A stretch of 64,000 nucleotides of DNA, taken from the NCBI RefSeq assembly GCF_036417845.1, contig NC_089981.1, positions 20,356,001-20,420,000 on the forward strand. Direction: 5' to 3'. The notes beneath the pieces were generated by a model. That model saw only the letters and a list, made by a program, of their open reading frames with translations. It searched no databases and was not told the origin of the DNA. Below, one piece after another: positions 35,701 to 55,439 of this stretch. The stretch is from Apteryx mantelli. Taxonomy: Eukaryota > Chordata > Aves > Apterygiformes > Apterygidae. Made by a program: the position numbers and the translations under genes. Every line of letters begins with the position of its first letter. The first letter of the stretch is position 1.

Positions 35701-36840
35701 ACGTGCTGAGTCTGTAGAACTTATTACTTGATAGCCACCAACTGAAATCCTAACTACAAGGAGTGCTGCTCGTGACACGACCACCTCCTCATATTAAACC
35801 TGCCAAATGCTTTCTCTTATAGAAAGTACCGCTTGACATTTCCATGAATGCAACTTACTGGGAATGTCTGTGGGGTTGATCACCCCAGATCTCCTTCCCC
35901 CATCCACCTCTGGGCTCTAATGGAGTCCACATGTGCACTAGGAGCTCCTCCAGCCCTGGAAAGAGCAGGGGAGAGTGAGAATTGGTTGAGTTTCCCCCAA
36001 ACAGGTTGAGTTAGCCCTGAATGGGCTAAGGAGCCTAGCAATCTTCTCCAGCTGTTGGCTAGCAGAATTAGGCCTGTAACTCAAGTCTTAGCCACCTGTG
36101 CTGAAGGTAGCTTCAGTTGGCCAACTGTTCTTTGCTTTCTACCTTAAAAATGTGTTTCACTTGCTTTAATTTCAGCCAGTGACGCTGTGATATTACTCCA
36201 AAGATTATCAGCGTACCTCACCCTGCTGCTAGTTCAGAGTTTATGGAGGCAGTTTCTCCATGCCTCAACAGCAGAGCTGCCCACTTGGCTGAAAAGCAGC
36301 TAAAATGCTATAGAGGAGTGCTTCCAGCTATTGAAGATGTTCTTCCTTAATTGAGGGTTATTTTCATTCAGCATCAGTTTGGGTTTCTTTTATTTTTTGG
36401 ATGGGCACTGATCATGATGCTTAAAAAGACACGCTGGTCCCAGACGCTATGAGAAGTGGAATTACAGAAGCTAAGTGAGGAACACAATCGAGCAATAATT
36501 ATACGAGCAAAGTGGCAGCAGTTCTGCCCAAAATCAGATTCAGAAGGCTGAAAGGAATGAGTGCCTTGAATAACATGGCTTGACGCAGTTTATTGGTGGC
36601 CAATTTTGCAGCTGGGCCGCTGATGAGAACAAAGCAATCCTACCTGGCACGCTGGGCTTCCAAACCCGTACGTGCCACATATAAAGTCGGCGTGAACTCT
36701 CACCAACAGAGCATGGCATTCGCTGCTCCAGGTCCAACGAGGGCAATTAATGAAAACAGAGGTCACCTGCGTTTTTCATCTGTCCACTTCCTAAACAATC
36801 ATGGCCTGCGTCCAGTCACCGTGAGGCTGTGTGACCTGTT
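32720..36840. other. Intergenic interval between secretoglobins 1 and 2
   Basis: About 4.1 kb. A 156-codon open frame at 33094-33564 has no recognisable motif, splice partner or domain and I treat it as chance. No repeat or RNA gene was recognised. Confidence 0.5.
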
Positions 36841-36876
36841 GGGACCATTCCCCGCAGTGCTGCCTAATTCCCCACC

Positions 36877-36883
36877 TATATAT
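36877..36883 (+). promoter_or_regulatory. TATA box of SCGB1C1-like gene
   Basis: ccTATATATcc lies 92 bases before the ATG at 36969, the same placement as in the neighbouring secretoglobin genes. Confidence 0.75.
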
Positions 36884-36968
36884 CCTAGCGCTTTGGGTTC
36901 AGTCCCAAAGGAAGCTCATTGCGTTTCACAGCCTAACACGCAGCATACTGTAGATAGCTCTCTCCATC

Positions 36969-39457
36969 ATGAAGCTGACTGTTATTCTGCTCATCACCTT
37001 TGTACTTTGCAGCTCCCGGGGTAAGTTTTACCAGTTAAAAAAAATGGGGGGAGGAGGAGGAGACTTGGGTGATTTTTTTTTTTAGATAACCTGTAGCTGC
37101 GTCCCTTCTGGCAGAAATAACGCCTCCGCGGTTCCCCCTGAAGACTTCTGGAGAAGCAACGGGGAAATTTAGCTACCTGCTCCTCAAAGAAAATACTAAT
37201 GACTGCAACTCGTTTAGGGCCGCTGAGGTTTTTTCACTTAGGCATTCAGACCAGGGTTCATCTGACTAAATCTGGGCTCTAAAATACAGTGACCAGTGCT
37301 CGATGAATTCACCCTGGGCTCTCCTTTGAATCAATGGATTGCCAATGGCCCTCAATGGGGCCATAATAAAAGAAGGAAAAAACCCAAGAATTTTACTAGA
37401 AGGGAAAGAATTTAGCAGGGTGATTATTATTTTTTTTTAATCTAGGCCCAATGATTAAAACAAGACTTCATACAGAGGGAAGAGGGAAAGGAGATTAGAT
37501 TGCATGGGCAGCCCTGGAAGAAGAGCAGGGAGAGCAAAATCAGCCTTTCTAGGCAGTTGTGTAGATGACAACAGGAGGTGGCAGCGAGATTTGCACTTGG
37601 AGGAGAGAGACAGATTACAAGACAGAAACATTTTCAGTTTCATCTAAAACGCTGACAGTTCAGAGACAGGAGGAAAAAATGTAATTACTGAATGCTGCCA
37701 ACAACACAGGCGACAAGCGAATACAGGCACGTAAACAAGAGAAGGGAGCTAGGAGGTCTTCGATGTCTGAACAGAAAACAGGGAACAACCTAAGGAAGCA
37801 AAGGTACATGGAAGAGGAAAAAAAAAAGAAAGGAAGGAAGCCAGAGAATAAGCTGGATACAGAGAGAGAAGATCACAGGGTTGAGGATCAGGCAGAAAAA
37901 GGGTTATCGGTGGACTGTGGGATTTCACCGGGGTACCGGTGCCACAGCGCAGCTCTCGTAGTTGCCATCCATTGCTGCGAAAGCATAAAAAACTACCTAG
38001 CTGAGAACATGTTCTGCAAAAACAGAGGGAAATTCATATTTCATTAGCGTGGTGGAGGGGGTTGAAGGGGAGGGCTTGATATTTATGAAGAAACTGAATC
38101 CGAACCGCTGAAAGGTTTGTTCACCACTTTGTATTTCGTACTGCAGGTGCTGGCTCAGCTCATGAGATTGTCCCTGGCTTTCTCCAGACCCTTCTCGAAG
38201 GCACTCTTGAACAGCTGTATACTGGGCCAATTTCTCAATACAAGATTGATGATTTGACTAAATCTGCCCTGAATGCTTTGAAGAAATGTATTGACGAGCT
38301 TTCTCCCGAGCACGTAAAGGCCCTTGTCGATCTGCTGGTAATTAATTCCTGTTACTGTAATAAAACAAATGATTATAAGTGTGTGGCCTTGTGCCAGATT
38401 CTGGACAAGGAGCATCCAGATAATTTTCATATTGTTTAGAATTTATGCAATCAGAGGCTTTCGGTGCACTCGGCTATGTTGCCCCGATCGTCTTGCAGAA
38501 AAACGATCAAAAGCAGATGGGTAGAAAACAATGTGAACGGGAAGGAAAACCAAGCTGCAAGTTTTCAAAAGAACTTGTCTTTAAAAAAGAAATGCTAACA
38601 ACTTGCTTCATCCCTTTGATACATATAAAACTTAGCAGAAAGAGGCAGACAAGTTTGCTGGTGAGTAATGGGGCAACAGGAGAGGGAGCAGAGATCCCTT
38701 AATGGGACTGACCTGCTACGGAGACACCAACTCCCTGGGTGGAAGAAGCACCTGCTCCATGCAGGTGTCTTATTAGGAATAAAGCCAAGGTTAAAAGAAA
38801 ACCTTTAGGCAGTGGCAAATGAGATTTGGGTGTATGCGACACGCTTGCCCTTTGCTGGTGTTTGCACACGTATTAACAATACGTGCCGACCTTGTGAGCA
38901 GCTGCAGGTGAGAGGCCACCTAAGCCTTTGTCCTCACCCATGTTTTGCCAGAGGTTACGAGCTCAGTATATAGCTCACATATCATGTGCACACTTGGCTC
39001 TCTTCCACAGCTGTACATTTTTAAAAGCTTGTCCACATTTTAATATTAATTTTGAATCGGGAACTTCCAATTCTAACAAAACCCCGTTATTTTAAGAAAG
39101 CCACGGCTGGGTCACTAACACTGCAGGACTTCAGGTTGATCGTATTTGCACCAGTTTGGGATGAGTTCAGAGGAGCTGCTTTTGATCTGCCAAAGTGAGA
39201 AATCAGACTTAAGGCCCTGCTTTCTAGCTGACCTAGCGCTACAGGATTGAGCCCCGAGATCCCCAGAGTGGCTAAGGAGCTCAGGTCGAAATTTGGGATC
39301 ACGGTCCTGGAGTAACCACCATAGATTTGAACAAACAGGTTGCTTCCGGCCACACCGGGAACACGCGCCCTCGGAATTGCTTATTACTTCTTTACCGTGG
39401 CCTTTGCAGGTTAAAATGCAATTTTTGTTCTTTGGTTCAGCTGATGGCAGCTGCTAG
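36969..39457 (+). CDS. SCGB1C1: Secretoglobin family 1C member 1-like
   Basis: Exons: 36969-37020, 38147-38337 and probably 39410-39457, giving about 96 residues (human SCGB1C1: 95). The signal peptide is MKLTVILLITFVLCSS. Exon 2 matches SCGB1C1 closely: FLQTLLEGTLEQLY (human FLQTLLVGTPEELY) and LKKCIDELSPEHVKALVDLL (human [20 protein letters not shown]). The usual N-terminal Cys is replaced by Val (EIVPGF), as SCGB1C1 also lacks it. Exon 3 encodes VKMQFLFFGSADGSC and stop; GSADG recalls GSQDG at the human C-terminus, and the acceptor (accgtggcctttgcag) is good. Exon 3 is the least certain part; weaker alternatives start at 39011 and 40031. Position next to ODF3 and BET1L agrees with human 11p15.5. 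Expected to be a secreted olfactory or airway mucosal protein. Confidence 0.82.
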
Positions 39458-40349
39458 GTGTAAAACTCAGCAGGTATTGGGGAAGATTACAATATTGCTG
39501 CAAGCACTTCTGAGCACGTCAGCGCTGCCCAAAGCTTTAATTCCTCTTGCGGCTGGTAGGCAAGTGGGACGCAGAGTCAGCTGCTTCTGGCTTCAGTGAG
39601 AGCGCCAGCAGGTAAAAGCTCTGGGATTTAACTAACTCCTCATTTAAGTCTTAATGTAACCATCCCTGTTTAAACTGCCTTTTTGTAAACATGCCTGATG
39701 AGGCACAGATGCCCAGTGCCTTTTTTGAAATGTCACACTTAAGAGGCAGGAACACAACACACAACCAGATGGAAGTCTACTAAAGTTATTGCCAAAGATA
39801 AAATACCATTGACTGAAAGGATTCTTTTATTACGTGGATCTCCAGGACCTCACTTATTTTTCCGTATGCTTCTCTCTGAAACCATAGCCCATCTGACCAG
39901 CTGATTAAACTAACCGTATGCTGTCAGCATTACTATATGACATTGCTGTTTCAAAAATTACATTGTGACGTGCACGGTCTTTTGAGGAGAATTTTGGCAT
40001 GCTACATTCACTGCTTTTCCTTTCTTTCAGAAACTTGTTCGGACAGAGGCTTAAAGGGGCAAAGTATTCCTTGGGATTTTGCAGTTTCACCCAGATAACG
40101 CTTCCCACCGACTTCTAGTTGCTGATATCCAAAGCCTCTGGGAGAACCACCGCCACAAAACCCAGAGCAACCCAGGACACCCGTAGCTGCTTTCCCGGAC
40201 TCGACGTGCTGAATCTGACACCCTGTCACCTTCACGGGTATTTCAGATTGTATTTCTCAGGAGGTCAAATCTAAGTTCTACAGAAAATTCAGATGATGTT
40301 TGGAAATGTCTGTCATCCGTTTTTATAAATAAAGGTCTTTGTTGTCCTT

Positions 40350-43300
40350 TTTACTGTTAGGACAAAACAGCATTTGTTTTGATAAAATCAAACCAACAAC
40401 ATTATTACAGAAATCCACCTACAGCCCCCCCACGCACACATTCGTGGGTCAGCAATCTAACTTTGAATGACCTGAGGGAAATAAGTCCTCAATCAAAGCA
40501 ACTTCTCCCAAGTGCTGACCAAGTGCTAGCAAATGATCCCAAACCTGCTGAGCATTGACTGAACATAGCCAGTAGCTTTGGACCCCACTCTCGGTCCTCC
40601 GAGCATCCCCAGGAAGCCCACAGGAGGTCACCTGGAGGAGAAGCGATATTTCAGTGACTGACTGCAGCAAAAATCTGGAAGAAAGCTGGGTGCCCAGTGA
40701 TTCCCAAGGGAAACCAGTGCAGACGCCATGAGTGCACCTCACCCCAAAGCTCTCTGCCCCTTTGCAGAGGGGCCTCAGAGGAGAACACCAGAACGGGCAG
40801 TCTCCTCCTCTACGTGCCCAAGGAAATTGCTCCCTGGACATCTTGTTGCGCGTTTTTCACACTACTTCCATTTCTCTTCAGCTTCAAACTCTAGATGTAC
40901 CGAGCCCACCTGAACTCATAAATAAGGTTTCAGGGGAAGATAATTTCTGTTCTCTGGAACAAACCAACATGTCATTCTTCAATACAGACTGCTCTGTAGG
41001 AAGGTGAGCCAGGGAAGGTGTTCCCCCTTTGCCCCTCTGCCACCTCCCACCTGGGCCGCACGGTTTTGCCCCAGCTGCTCGTGCCATGGGGTCCATCCCC
41101 AGGGCTCTGGGTAGGGACCGAAGAGCGGAAGCAGAACAATTTGTACCTGCCACTATACAGCCCTAAAAGCAGAGCTGTCCCAGCTTAGTTAACCCACAAT
41201 CTGAACTTCACAGGAGGACAGTGTGCAGTAAGGTGGACCTAGAACTACATTCCTCTGTCTCAGGTGGTCAGCATCGCTCCTCATCTTTCAACAGCAGGAT
41301 CAAGCTCAGTGATAAGAGTGAGAAAAAGCAGCAGTTGATTATGATAAAGACACTGTTTTCCAAAACGGGTGCAGAAGCCACCCTGGCAAGAACGTAGCAT
41401 GAGTTAAAAAATCTTCTGGTGGAAGGCAAACATTGGCAAGAGCTGAGTTACTTGTCACTTGCCTTTTTTTGCACAGATCAGCCCTTGAAAGTCCAGGGCC
41501 CTGCCACCTTGCTGAAGGATGACAGTAGGTCTTTCTGAAGACAGGCAGAGCCACCTGAATCCAGATTTATGACAGTTTGACCCAATTATTTAAAAAAAAC
41601 CCTGCTCTGAACGCAGGAGCCGGCTAGCAGCAGATTAGAAAACCACTAGTAAGCATCACATTCAAGTATATTACCCATACGGACTATTACTGTTGCTACT
41701 AGCAGAAAAAAATTAATGTCAGCAAGTTCATCAGCTCAAAAAGAGTGAAGGGAATGTCCATACACTTCTTGGCAAACAGAGGAATCAGTAAAATAAGAAA
41801 CTACTTATTTACTAAAAGCGATTTCTTCCAATCAGCAGAACTGAATACAATGCTGTCTGTTCCAGGAATCTGAAATATGGCTGTTGTTGTTGCTTTGCTA
41901 AAAATCAGAAAAACTACATACCGGGTGAGACCCCTGCTAGTTCCAAGTGAATCTTCCCCTCAGTGGTGCCCAGCAACAGGGTGAGAGGCAGTGGGCACAA
42001 ATTGAAACACAGGAAATTCCCTTTGAATGTAAAGATTTTTCTTTACTGTGAGGGTGGTTGAATGCTGGAACAGGTTGCCCAGAGAGGTTGTGGAGTCTCC
42101 ATCCTTGGGAATAACGCCTGATTGGACATGGTCCAGGGCAACCTGCTCTAGGTGACCCTGCTTGAGCAGACAGTTGGACCAGATGGTCTCCAGAGGTCTC
42201 TGCTAACCTCAACTATTTTGCGAATTTGAACAAAAAGTGCCAGCCAGCCCCTCTTTCTTTCTTAACCCGAAACCAAGAGATATTCTGCAATTATCACATA
42301 AGCCTGCAGAGCAAGAATGAAACGTGAAAAGAAGGACAGTCACATGAGAAGACCCTGCATGGATATCCCTGCAGGATATCTCAGTTTACTTTTTGTATCT
42401 GCCACAGAAATTGGTCATGTCCCAATTCATACGTGCCTCCGTTCCCCCTAAAGAAACTGTGATCATTTTTAGGAGAGGTCATCTCTTAATGATTATGAAC
42501 ACTGAGTAGGAACAGTTCCAACTCTCAGAGGAGGATTCAAAATACTCCCATCCTACAAGTAGTAGGAATTTTTTAAAAAGCCCCTCAAGCATCCACTTCA
42601 CTCAAAGAAAGGAAAATCAGCAAGAAATTTAATCCAACCCAAACATTTACAGTAGCACTTAAAACCTTTACAACTGGAATTTAAAGGTCTACACTCATGA
42701 TTTCCTGCCAGGCAGAATCAGCCTTCAAAAAAGCCATCCTTGACATTTAGATCTTTTCATGGGAAGAACAACAAACACTCAAATATCTCATGAGCAAGCC
42801 AAATCCGGATTACTGTTGCTGGCCAGTAAAATATTTGCATTATGGAATCTATCCACACAAAGACCCTTTGGAGGATTTTGACGTTTTACAGTTTCCTTTT
42901 TTTTTTTTTTTAATGATAATATCAGAACTGTTGGCAGGACAGAATTAGGCAAGCAGACAAACAAACAGCGAGGAAACGTGGTTGAGCTCATGACCAACGA
43001 GAACGTTAGTACAAGAGAAATAATTTTGTCCTAGAAAAGGTCTAACATCTTCTCTCTCCAGATTGTCCTATTTGCCCACCTCTACCTCAAACAGTCCAAC
43101 ATTATCAAACACGGCCACAAGGCATCTCGTTGTTCCTTCTGCACAGACACATAGATGTTTATGGAGGAACCGCTCCTTTTTGCATCTCTGAGTGATCACT
43201 TTGTGCAAAAAGGACCCTAACTTTTGGAGCTAACCGGCATGCCGACAGCTTTGTGATTTCCACTTTCCTGTCCCCCTGCTCCCTGTTAAAAGCAGTGCTT

Positions 43301-43890
43301 TTACATTAGCTTTTGCATCTGCTAGTGATGCCCTTGGCAGCACAGGAAGGCGGGTTCAGCATTCCCGCTCTGGCCAGACAGCATGGTGGGACTTCTCCCC
43401 TTTCTCAAGTGAGCACCCCAGGTCTGGGCAAGCGGAGAGCAGGAAGGATGGGAAGGGACAGGATGCTCGACAGCCAGCCAGGATCCCTGCAACATTGACC
43501 AAATTGGCCATGTATAGGAAGAGACGAAGGGCAGTCCCTCATTTTAGGCTATTTATTTAGGTTATTTTCCTGTTTTCAGTGATCTGCTACATTTGCGTGT
43601 TCCTATGACTTGTACTGGATGCAGGGTTTCTCCTCCCCTTTCTCTGCTGGCACGCATGTTGTTTGAAGGGCGCCCATCTCTCTGCACCCCACCCTTTGAA
43701 ACGCTGAGGATCAGTGGCATGGCACCCCGTACCCCAGTTTACGGGCAGCGCCTTTGCCTAGCAGGAAAGGGACACCCACCGCGCTCTTGGGGAGGATATT
43801 GGCACTTTCCCATGCGTCCTGCCCGCCAGGATCCAATGCTAATAAAGCAACGTGATCGGTCGTGTAAGCTGGTGGGAGGAGGCTCAGACC
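40350..43890. other. Intergenic interval between secretoglobins 2 and 3
   Basis: About 3.5 kb with one CR1 fragment (41942-42225). Other frames are short and without motifs. No further secretoglobin exon pair (signal-peptide exon plus LKxC exon) was found. Confidence 0.5.
41942..42225 (+). mobile_element. CR1 LINE 3' fragment
   Basis: The segment contains the conserved 3' part of CR1 in sense orientation: a gggcacaaattgaaacacagg region, then ctttactgtgagggtg, tgctggaacaggttgccca, gtggagtctccatcctt, and near the end ggaccagatggtctccagag. It is truncated at the 5' side and decayed. Its presence supports a sauropsid, most likely avian, genome. Confidence 0.85.
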
Positions 43891-43901
43891 CAGCTGTCTA
43901 T

Positions 43902-43907
43902 TATATA
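43902..43907 (+). promoter_or_regulatory. TATA box of third secretoglobin gene
   Basis: ctatTATATAtagg lies 94 bases before the ATG at 43996. The spacing repeats that of the other two secretoglobins. Confidence 0.75.
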
Positions 43908-43995
43908 TAGGAGAGCTCTGTACGCATGGCTCTAAACCAATTCCAGTTTGTCTTCCAGGTTAATATTTGAGATACGGTGAGCGGACATCTCCAGA

Positions 43996-45554
43996 ATGAG
44001 ACTGGCGCTGCTGTTAGTGCTGGCCACCATGGCGGTTTTCTGCCACTCAGGTAAGTTCTGCTGTCTCTAATCCACCCCTTTGCTAATGAATCTGCGCAGT
44101 CCTTCAAGACTCGACCACGGTGATTTATGGTCATAAGACCCTTCTTTCCAATTCTTTTTAATTTGCTCTTCAGCTCTACCTAGTATGAACCTATTGAACC
44201 TTTAAGAGCTTGAAAGATACAGCTTATGACAGCAGGAAGGTGGTCAGACACGTCATGGCTCTGGCAGTGACGAATTGCAATGTAAACGTGAACTTAGCAA
44301 CGAGAATTTTTAAGAAGTGCTTTAGTGAATTGAGGGGGTTGTAAAAGGGCATTTACCATCAGAAAGTTGCTCTTCAAAGTAACGGAAGGGAAAAAAAAGA
44401 ACAGACTTTTCAGTTCAACTCTTGAAATTAAAAAGAAAAACAAACAAAAACAAGACACAGGAAGAATCCTTAGACTGAACCCCTCCTTCTCACCCCCTTT
44501 TCCCTTTTGAATGTTACATCATTCAAACGAAAGCACTGTTTTAAAATGCAGTCAAGAGTAAGACCTTCTGGGTGACAACCAGGTCTCAAAAATATGGAGC
44601 GAGATGTTCGGCGACTTTCAAAATAAAGCGTTCAATTAAAAAAATTTACATAAGGCAGCGGGTGCTTTCCGCTTTCAAGCTATTCACCAAGTTTGCCAAT
44701 GGTCCCATCTCTTCTCCCCTAAAGACAGAGACGTATTTTAAACCAGAGGCGCCAAAAAATTCTCCTGTGAAATTTCTCAGCACAGACAACTTTTGAGTTA
44801 ACTGTGCAGGGACAGTATCGCTGAGGGTTTCGGACGAGCTCAGGAACTCCAGTAGCACAGTTACACCCCGCGTCCAGTTGTCCTCGCTCCAAGGCCTGCA
44901 TAGTTGCTGTAAATACTTGAGCAGTAAAATAACTCATATAAATATTTTGATTTTATTATGGCATTTCAAACTAGTTTGGTTCATTGCAATGTTGCCCAAC
45001 TCGGCTCTTTTCTACTTTTTATTCCAGCTACAGCTGTCGCTTGCCCAGCGCTCTGGAATGCGGCCGCAAAGTTTCTCTACGGGTCCGTTCAGGATTATGT
45101 GGATGCCATAACTCCATTCGCCCAGACACCCATTATGCAAGCAACTGAACGCCAGTTAAAGCAATGTGTGCAGGACTCGGTCACAGACAAGACAGCTCTT
45201 GCCTTTTTAGTGGTAAGTTCTCTCTTCTCACTATCAAAGACTGAAATCAGATTCAAAAATATGAGGGTGTTAGGCAAAAGGAGGTGGAAGTGTTTTAAGC
45301 TGACCCTTTTAAAGCTGGTTGGATACAGAAATGGTGGTGGTGCCTAGGTTACAGAGGAAGGGTATACATGTTGTATACTAAACACAAAATTTTTTTAAAC
45401 ACCTTGATCGGTTCCAACCAAATTTGACAGCAAAGTGGAGGCTTTGAATATGAAGATAATATGAATAACATAAAAATATTATTTGTATTTTTGTTCTTCT
45501 TGTAAGCTTTGTTCTAAATCTTTGTTTCAGACTCAGATAATTGCCTTATGCTAA
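43996..45554 (+). CDS. Secretoglobin, SCGB1D/1A-like (lipophilin/uteroglobin type)
   Basis: Exons: 43996-44050, 45028-45212 and 45531-45554, phases 1 and 0, giving 87 residues. MRLALLLVLATMAVFCHS is a signal peptide. The mature chain has the three family cysteines: ACPALW near the N-terminus, LKQC in helix 3, and a C-terminal IIALC directly before TAA. A last Cys at the very end is typical of family 1 (SCGB1D, lipophilin) and suits disulphide pairing, perhaps with the SCGB2A-like product at 30569. The exon 3 acceptor is strong (ctaaatctttgtttcag). AATAAA follows at 45762. The 1D versus 1A assignment cannot be settled without a tree. Confidence 0.9.
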
Positions 45555-45761
45555 GGGCACCATATTCTAGGGATCCCTTATCCTTAAGGAGCTGGGAGGA
45601 CACTAAACATCAATGACATCTGCCAATACCCACCTGCCGACAGCGAAGAACTACTCACTGAATATCTTCATTTTCTTCTTCTTCTCTCTGATTAGTGACT
45701 AATCACTATAAATTATCTACCAACCTCCTATGATGTTTTCCTGTTGCTTACACTTTGTTTC

Positions 45762-45767
45762 AATAAA
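45762..45767 (+). terminator. Polyadenylation signal, third secretoglobin
   Basis: AATAAA lies 207 bases after the stop codon at 45554. Confidence 0.65.
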
Positions 45768-45789
45768 CTAAACGCAATTCAGCCTCACG

Positions 45790-48753
45790 TTCGTCTTTTT
45801 AGGTTGAAGACAGCATTTGCTTTCAGAAATGATGTACTAAAATCATTTCAAATACGGATAGTTTCATTCCTGCTGTCCCAGCTGGAGATTTGACTCAAAC
45901 TTATAGCGCGGCAAAACCAATCTGTAAGCACAAGGCTACGGTCACAATATCTGGGCCAGATCCTCAGTGCTGGAGGAGATGGGGAGCTTTTAAGGATGTT
46001 GCTGTCCCTCTAACAGAGAGGTCAAAGCAACTGAAATCAGAGCTTTTGTCTCTCAGCTTCCCTGTAACATTAAGATCATGATATAGATCCCTCTGTAAAG
46101 CATCAAAAAATACAGAGCACCACCTGAAAATTCAGAGCGGGGCAGGGGGATCTCCCATCGCTAGCAACGCAGTTATGACTTCAGCGTACGTTTATTCACA
46201 CTTGGAAAAGAAGAGAGGTCATTTCTGTTTCATTTGTTAAATAAGGTGTGAAACCCTTTCTGCTTACTCAGAATTCTTATTTCTGAGGAACCCTTAAAAA
46301 ACAAAAGACACCCCAAAACCCCCACTGACTTAGCTGGGAGAAATTTTAAAACGTGCTCGATCTGCAATTATTTTCCAACTTTCCTTGTGGGACCTAGAAA
46401 ACACACACAAGAGAGTCTGCATGGTTTATTCTTGCACCTTAGGAAAAGGCTTTTTGTGTCTTTATTTGCAAGGACAAACTCCTAAAGGGGGCACTACACT
46501 GGTATTTCTAACCTTTGCTAACTAATAGCTCCTAATAACAAACTCCGTTTACTAACGCCAGGCCCAAATCAGCCTTCCTGGTAAAAAAGTAGCCTAAGGA
46601 ACGTCTGGGAAATAAGAAACCTAATGGTAATTCTATACATTCAAATGTACATGCAACATAAGAACATGACGATAATTGATAGGTTTTAGGACCTTCAGGG
46701 TCTTTGCCTCTTTGCATGTTTGGACCTTGGGGATATTCAAGGCGGTGGAGAGCTGTGCTGAGGGGGTCACGGAGTGCCGCCAGGTTCTAGAACCGCCGTG
46801 ACGCCTGTGTGATGCAACTGTGCGTTTCCACGGCTATTTCGCGTTCCCCCTCCCTGACGCCGTTTGGGAGAGGAAGCCAATGCTGTAGAGTGAGAGCAGA
46901 CAGGGTTGTCCCTATCCGGGTAGACTTCATGGGACAGGAAAGGTGAATTATTTATGCTGTGTTTTAGGATAAATGATTAGCTACGCTGTACCTGAGAGGA
47001 GTTTCATCCCTATACTCAAAGTACTTCTGTAACAGGAGAAATTATTTCAGACTGTTCTTTCTTAGTGGCCAGAACTTATGTTGTGGCAATTCTCCTCCTC
47101 TCTCCCCCTTTTAGGGGCAAAGCCAGCATACAAGGTGCACAGAGCAAATTAACTAGCCAGGGCTGAGAAAAGCACAATTCGATTAGCCTTCGGCTGCCCT
47201 TTCTGCTACACTGGAAGGAAAAACATGATAGAAAAATTTCAGCTGATTAAAAACAATATGCCTTTCTTTCCTGGCCCTCTTAACTCCAAGTAATTGAGGT
47301 TAGGAAGTAAAGGCGCAAGACAGCAGACTTGTCCTCAGACAAATAATCCTCATGCGCATGAACAGTCCTCTTTGTTTTAAAGTGTTTGAGGGCCCATGCG
47401 TTCGTTATTTTACATTCAGATTTCTGTAACTTTGGGAAATCCACGGTGCGGGAGAGAAAAAGCAGTAGCTTTGCTTCTTCTGAACGCCAATTTATCTAGC
47501 TTGCGGATTACCAGTAGTGCATTTGAGTGTATTCTGCTCTGAAAAGCGTTAACGGCCCCAAACGTGGAAGCGTGCAATGCTTTCTCCCTCCACCCCTCCA
47601 CGCAGGGGCAGTCACGGTGAGTTCACCTGAGCAGTTCAGCAGCACAAGCAAGACAAATAAGCATGCCAAACGCAAATAAGCATGCTAAGCCCTAAGCAGC
47701 AGTTTTGTACTGCTAAACTGCTAAAGAAACACAGTCATAAACCATATTGTGTTAGGCATAGTGCAAAACAGGAAGGGGGGGGGAAAAAAGGCAGCTCTTC
47801 CTGGACCCCAGTAAATATTAAGACAAGAGGCAAAGGATGGATGCAGACAGGTGAATTGGAAAGAGCGAAAACAGTATCGACGAGGATGACAGGCAGCAAT
47901 CTCAGCACATCAGCAGGATAACTGCTATTGTACTTTTGCCGGCAGAAAAGGGAAGCTGTAAGGGACCAGTGTAATCTCACGAACTTCCGTCACACCGTGG
48001 AAGATACGGAGGCAAATACCTGGGAAGGGAGGCAGGGATTTCAAACTCAGGTTTTCCAGGGATGCTCGCTCACGCTCACTGCTTCAGAAAAAAGACCTGC
48101 TCACACACCAATGCTAAACTAACCTGGCACAGCGCAGAAATGAGGGGAAGCCTATCCTGGACCTCCTACTTGCTATTCCAGCACCTCTTTGGTCCACCTT
48201 GCTGGTTAGAAAAGGCTAGGAGGTGCGGCAGGATCTCCACAGGGTACAGCAGGATCGTTATTAAATGCTGTATTACTGATGACCTACGGAAAAGCAGCGT
48301 TACAATGAGTATCAGAGGAGAAAGGACCTTTCCTAGTACAATGCAATATTCCTGGGAGCTACCAAGGGTGGGATTTAGCTGAATATCAAGGCACCGTTTA
48401 GAAAGATATTCAGCTGGCCAGCCAGGCGATGTTGAATTTAGGATGTGGAAGAGCCACCGAGACTCCCCTGACTGCTTAACTACATCTTTCCTGACTGCGA
48501 TTGGAGGGTAGATGCCACGCTGACATGCGGATACTTATATTTAGGCGTCAAAAATCTAACTGAATCTCGCCCCAAAGCCGAGAAGCTGTCTTCAAGCACC
48601 TGGAGATTTTACAGATCAGGTATTTTTTTATAGGACAGAACTCAGATGATATGGGACCAGGCTGAGAATTTTTTAATTGAAACGCAAAAGAAGAAATAGA
48701 ATCCTGCTTCTTTCCAAAAAAACCTGTTTGTAACTCTTCTCCTCTTTCCTTAG
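45790..48753. other. Intergenic interval upstream of ODF3
   Basis: About 3 kb. No coding exon recognised. It should hold the ODF3 promoter and probably a non-coding first exon, because the start codon of ODF3 lies 21 bases after a good splice acceptor (ctcctctttccttag, ending 48753). Confidence 0.5.

Positions 48754-55439
<6,686 letters not shown>

Noticed and set aside
38338-38439. Read-through of SCGB1C1-like exon 2 giving a cysteine-rich tail
   Set aside because: The donor CTG|GTAATT occurs at the conserved secretoglobin exon 2 border in phase 0, and no family member has such a tail.
39011-39043. Another candidate third exon of the SCGB1C1-like gene (LYIFKSLSTF and stop)
   Set aside because: Acceptable acceptor and hydrophobic pattern, but no similarity to the SCGB1C1 end and no nearby polyadenylation signal.
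40031-40054. Alternative third exon of the SCGB1C1-like gene (KLVRTEA and stop)
   Set aside because: The acceptor is strong and AATAAA follows near 40327, but the exon at 39410 has the better match to the SCGB1C1 C-terminus (GSxDG). Kept as a fallback.
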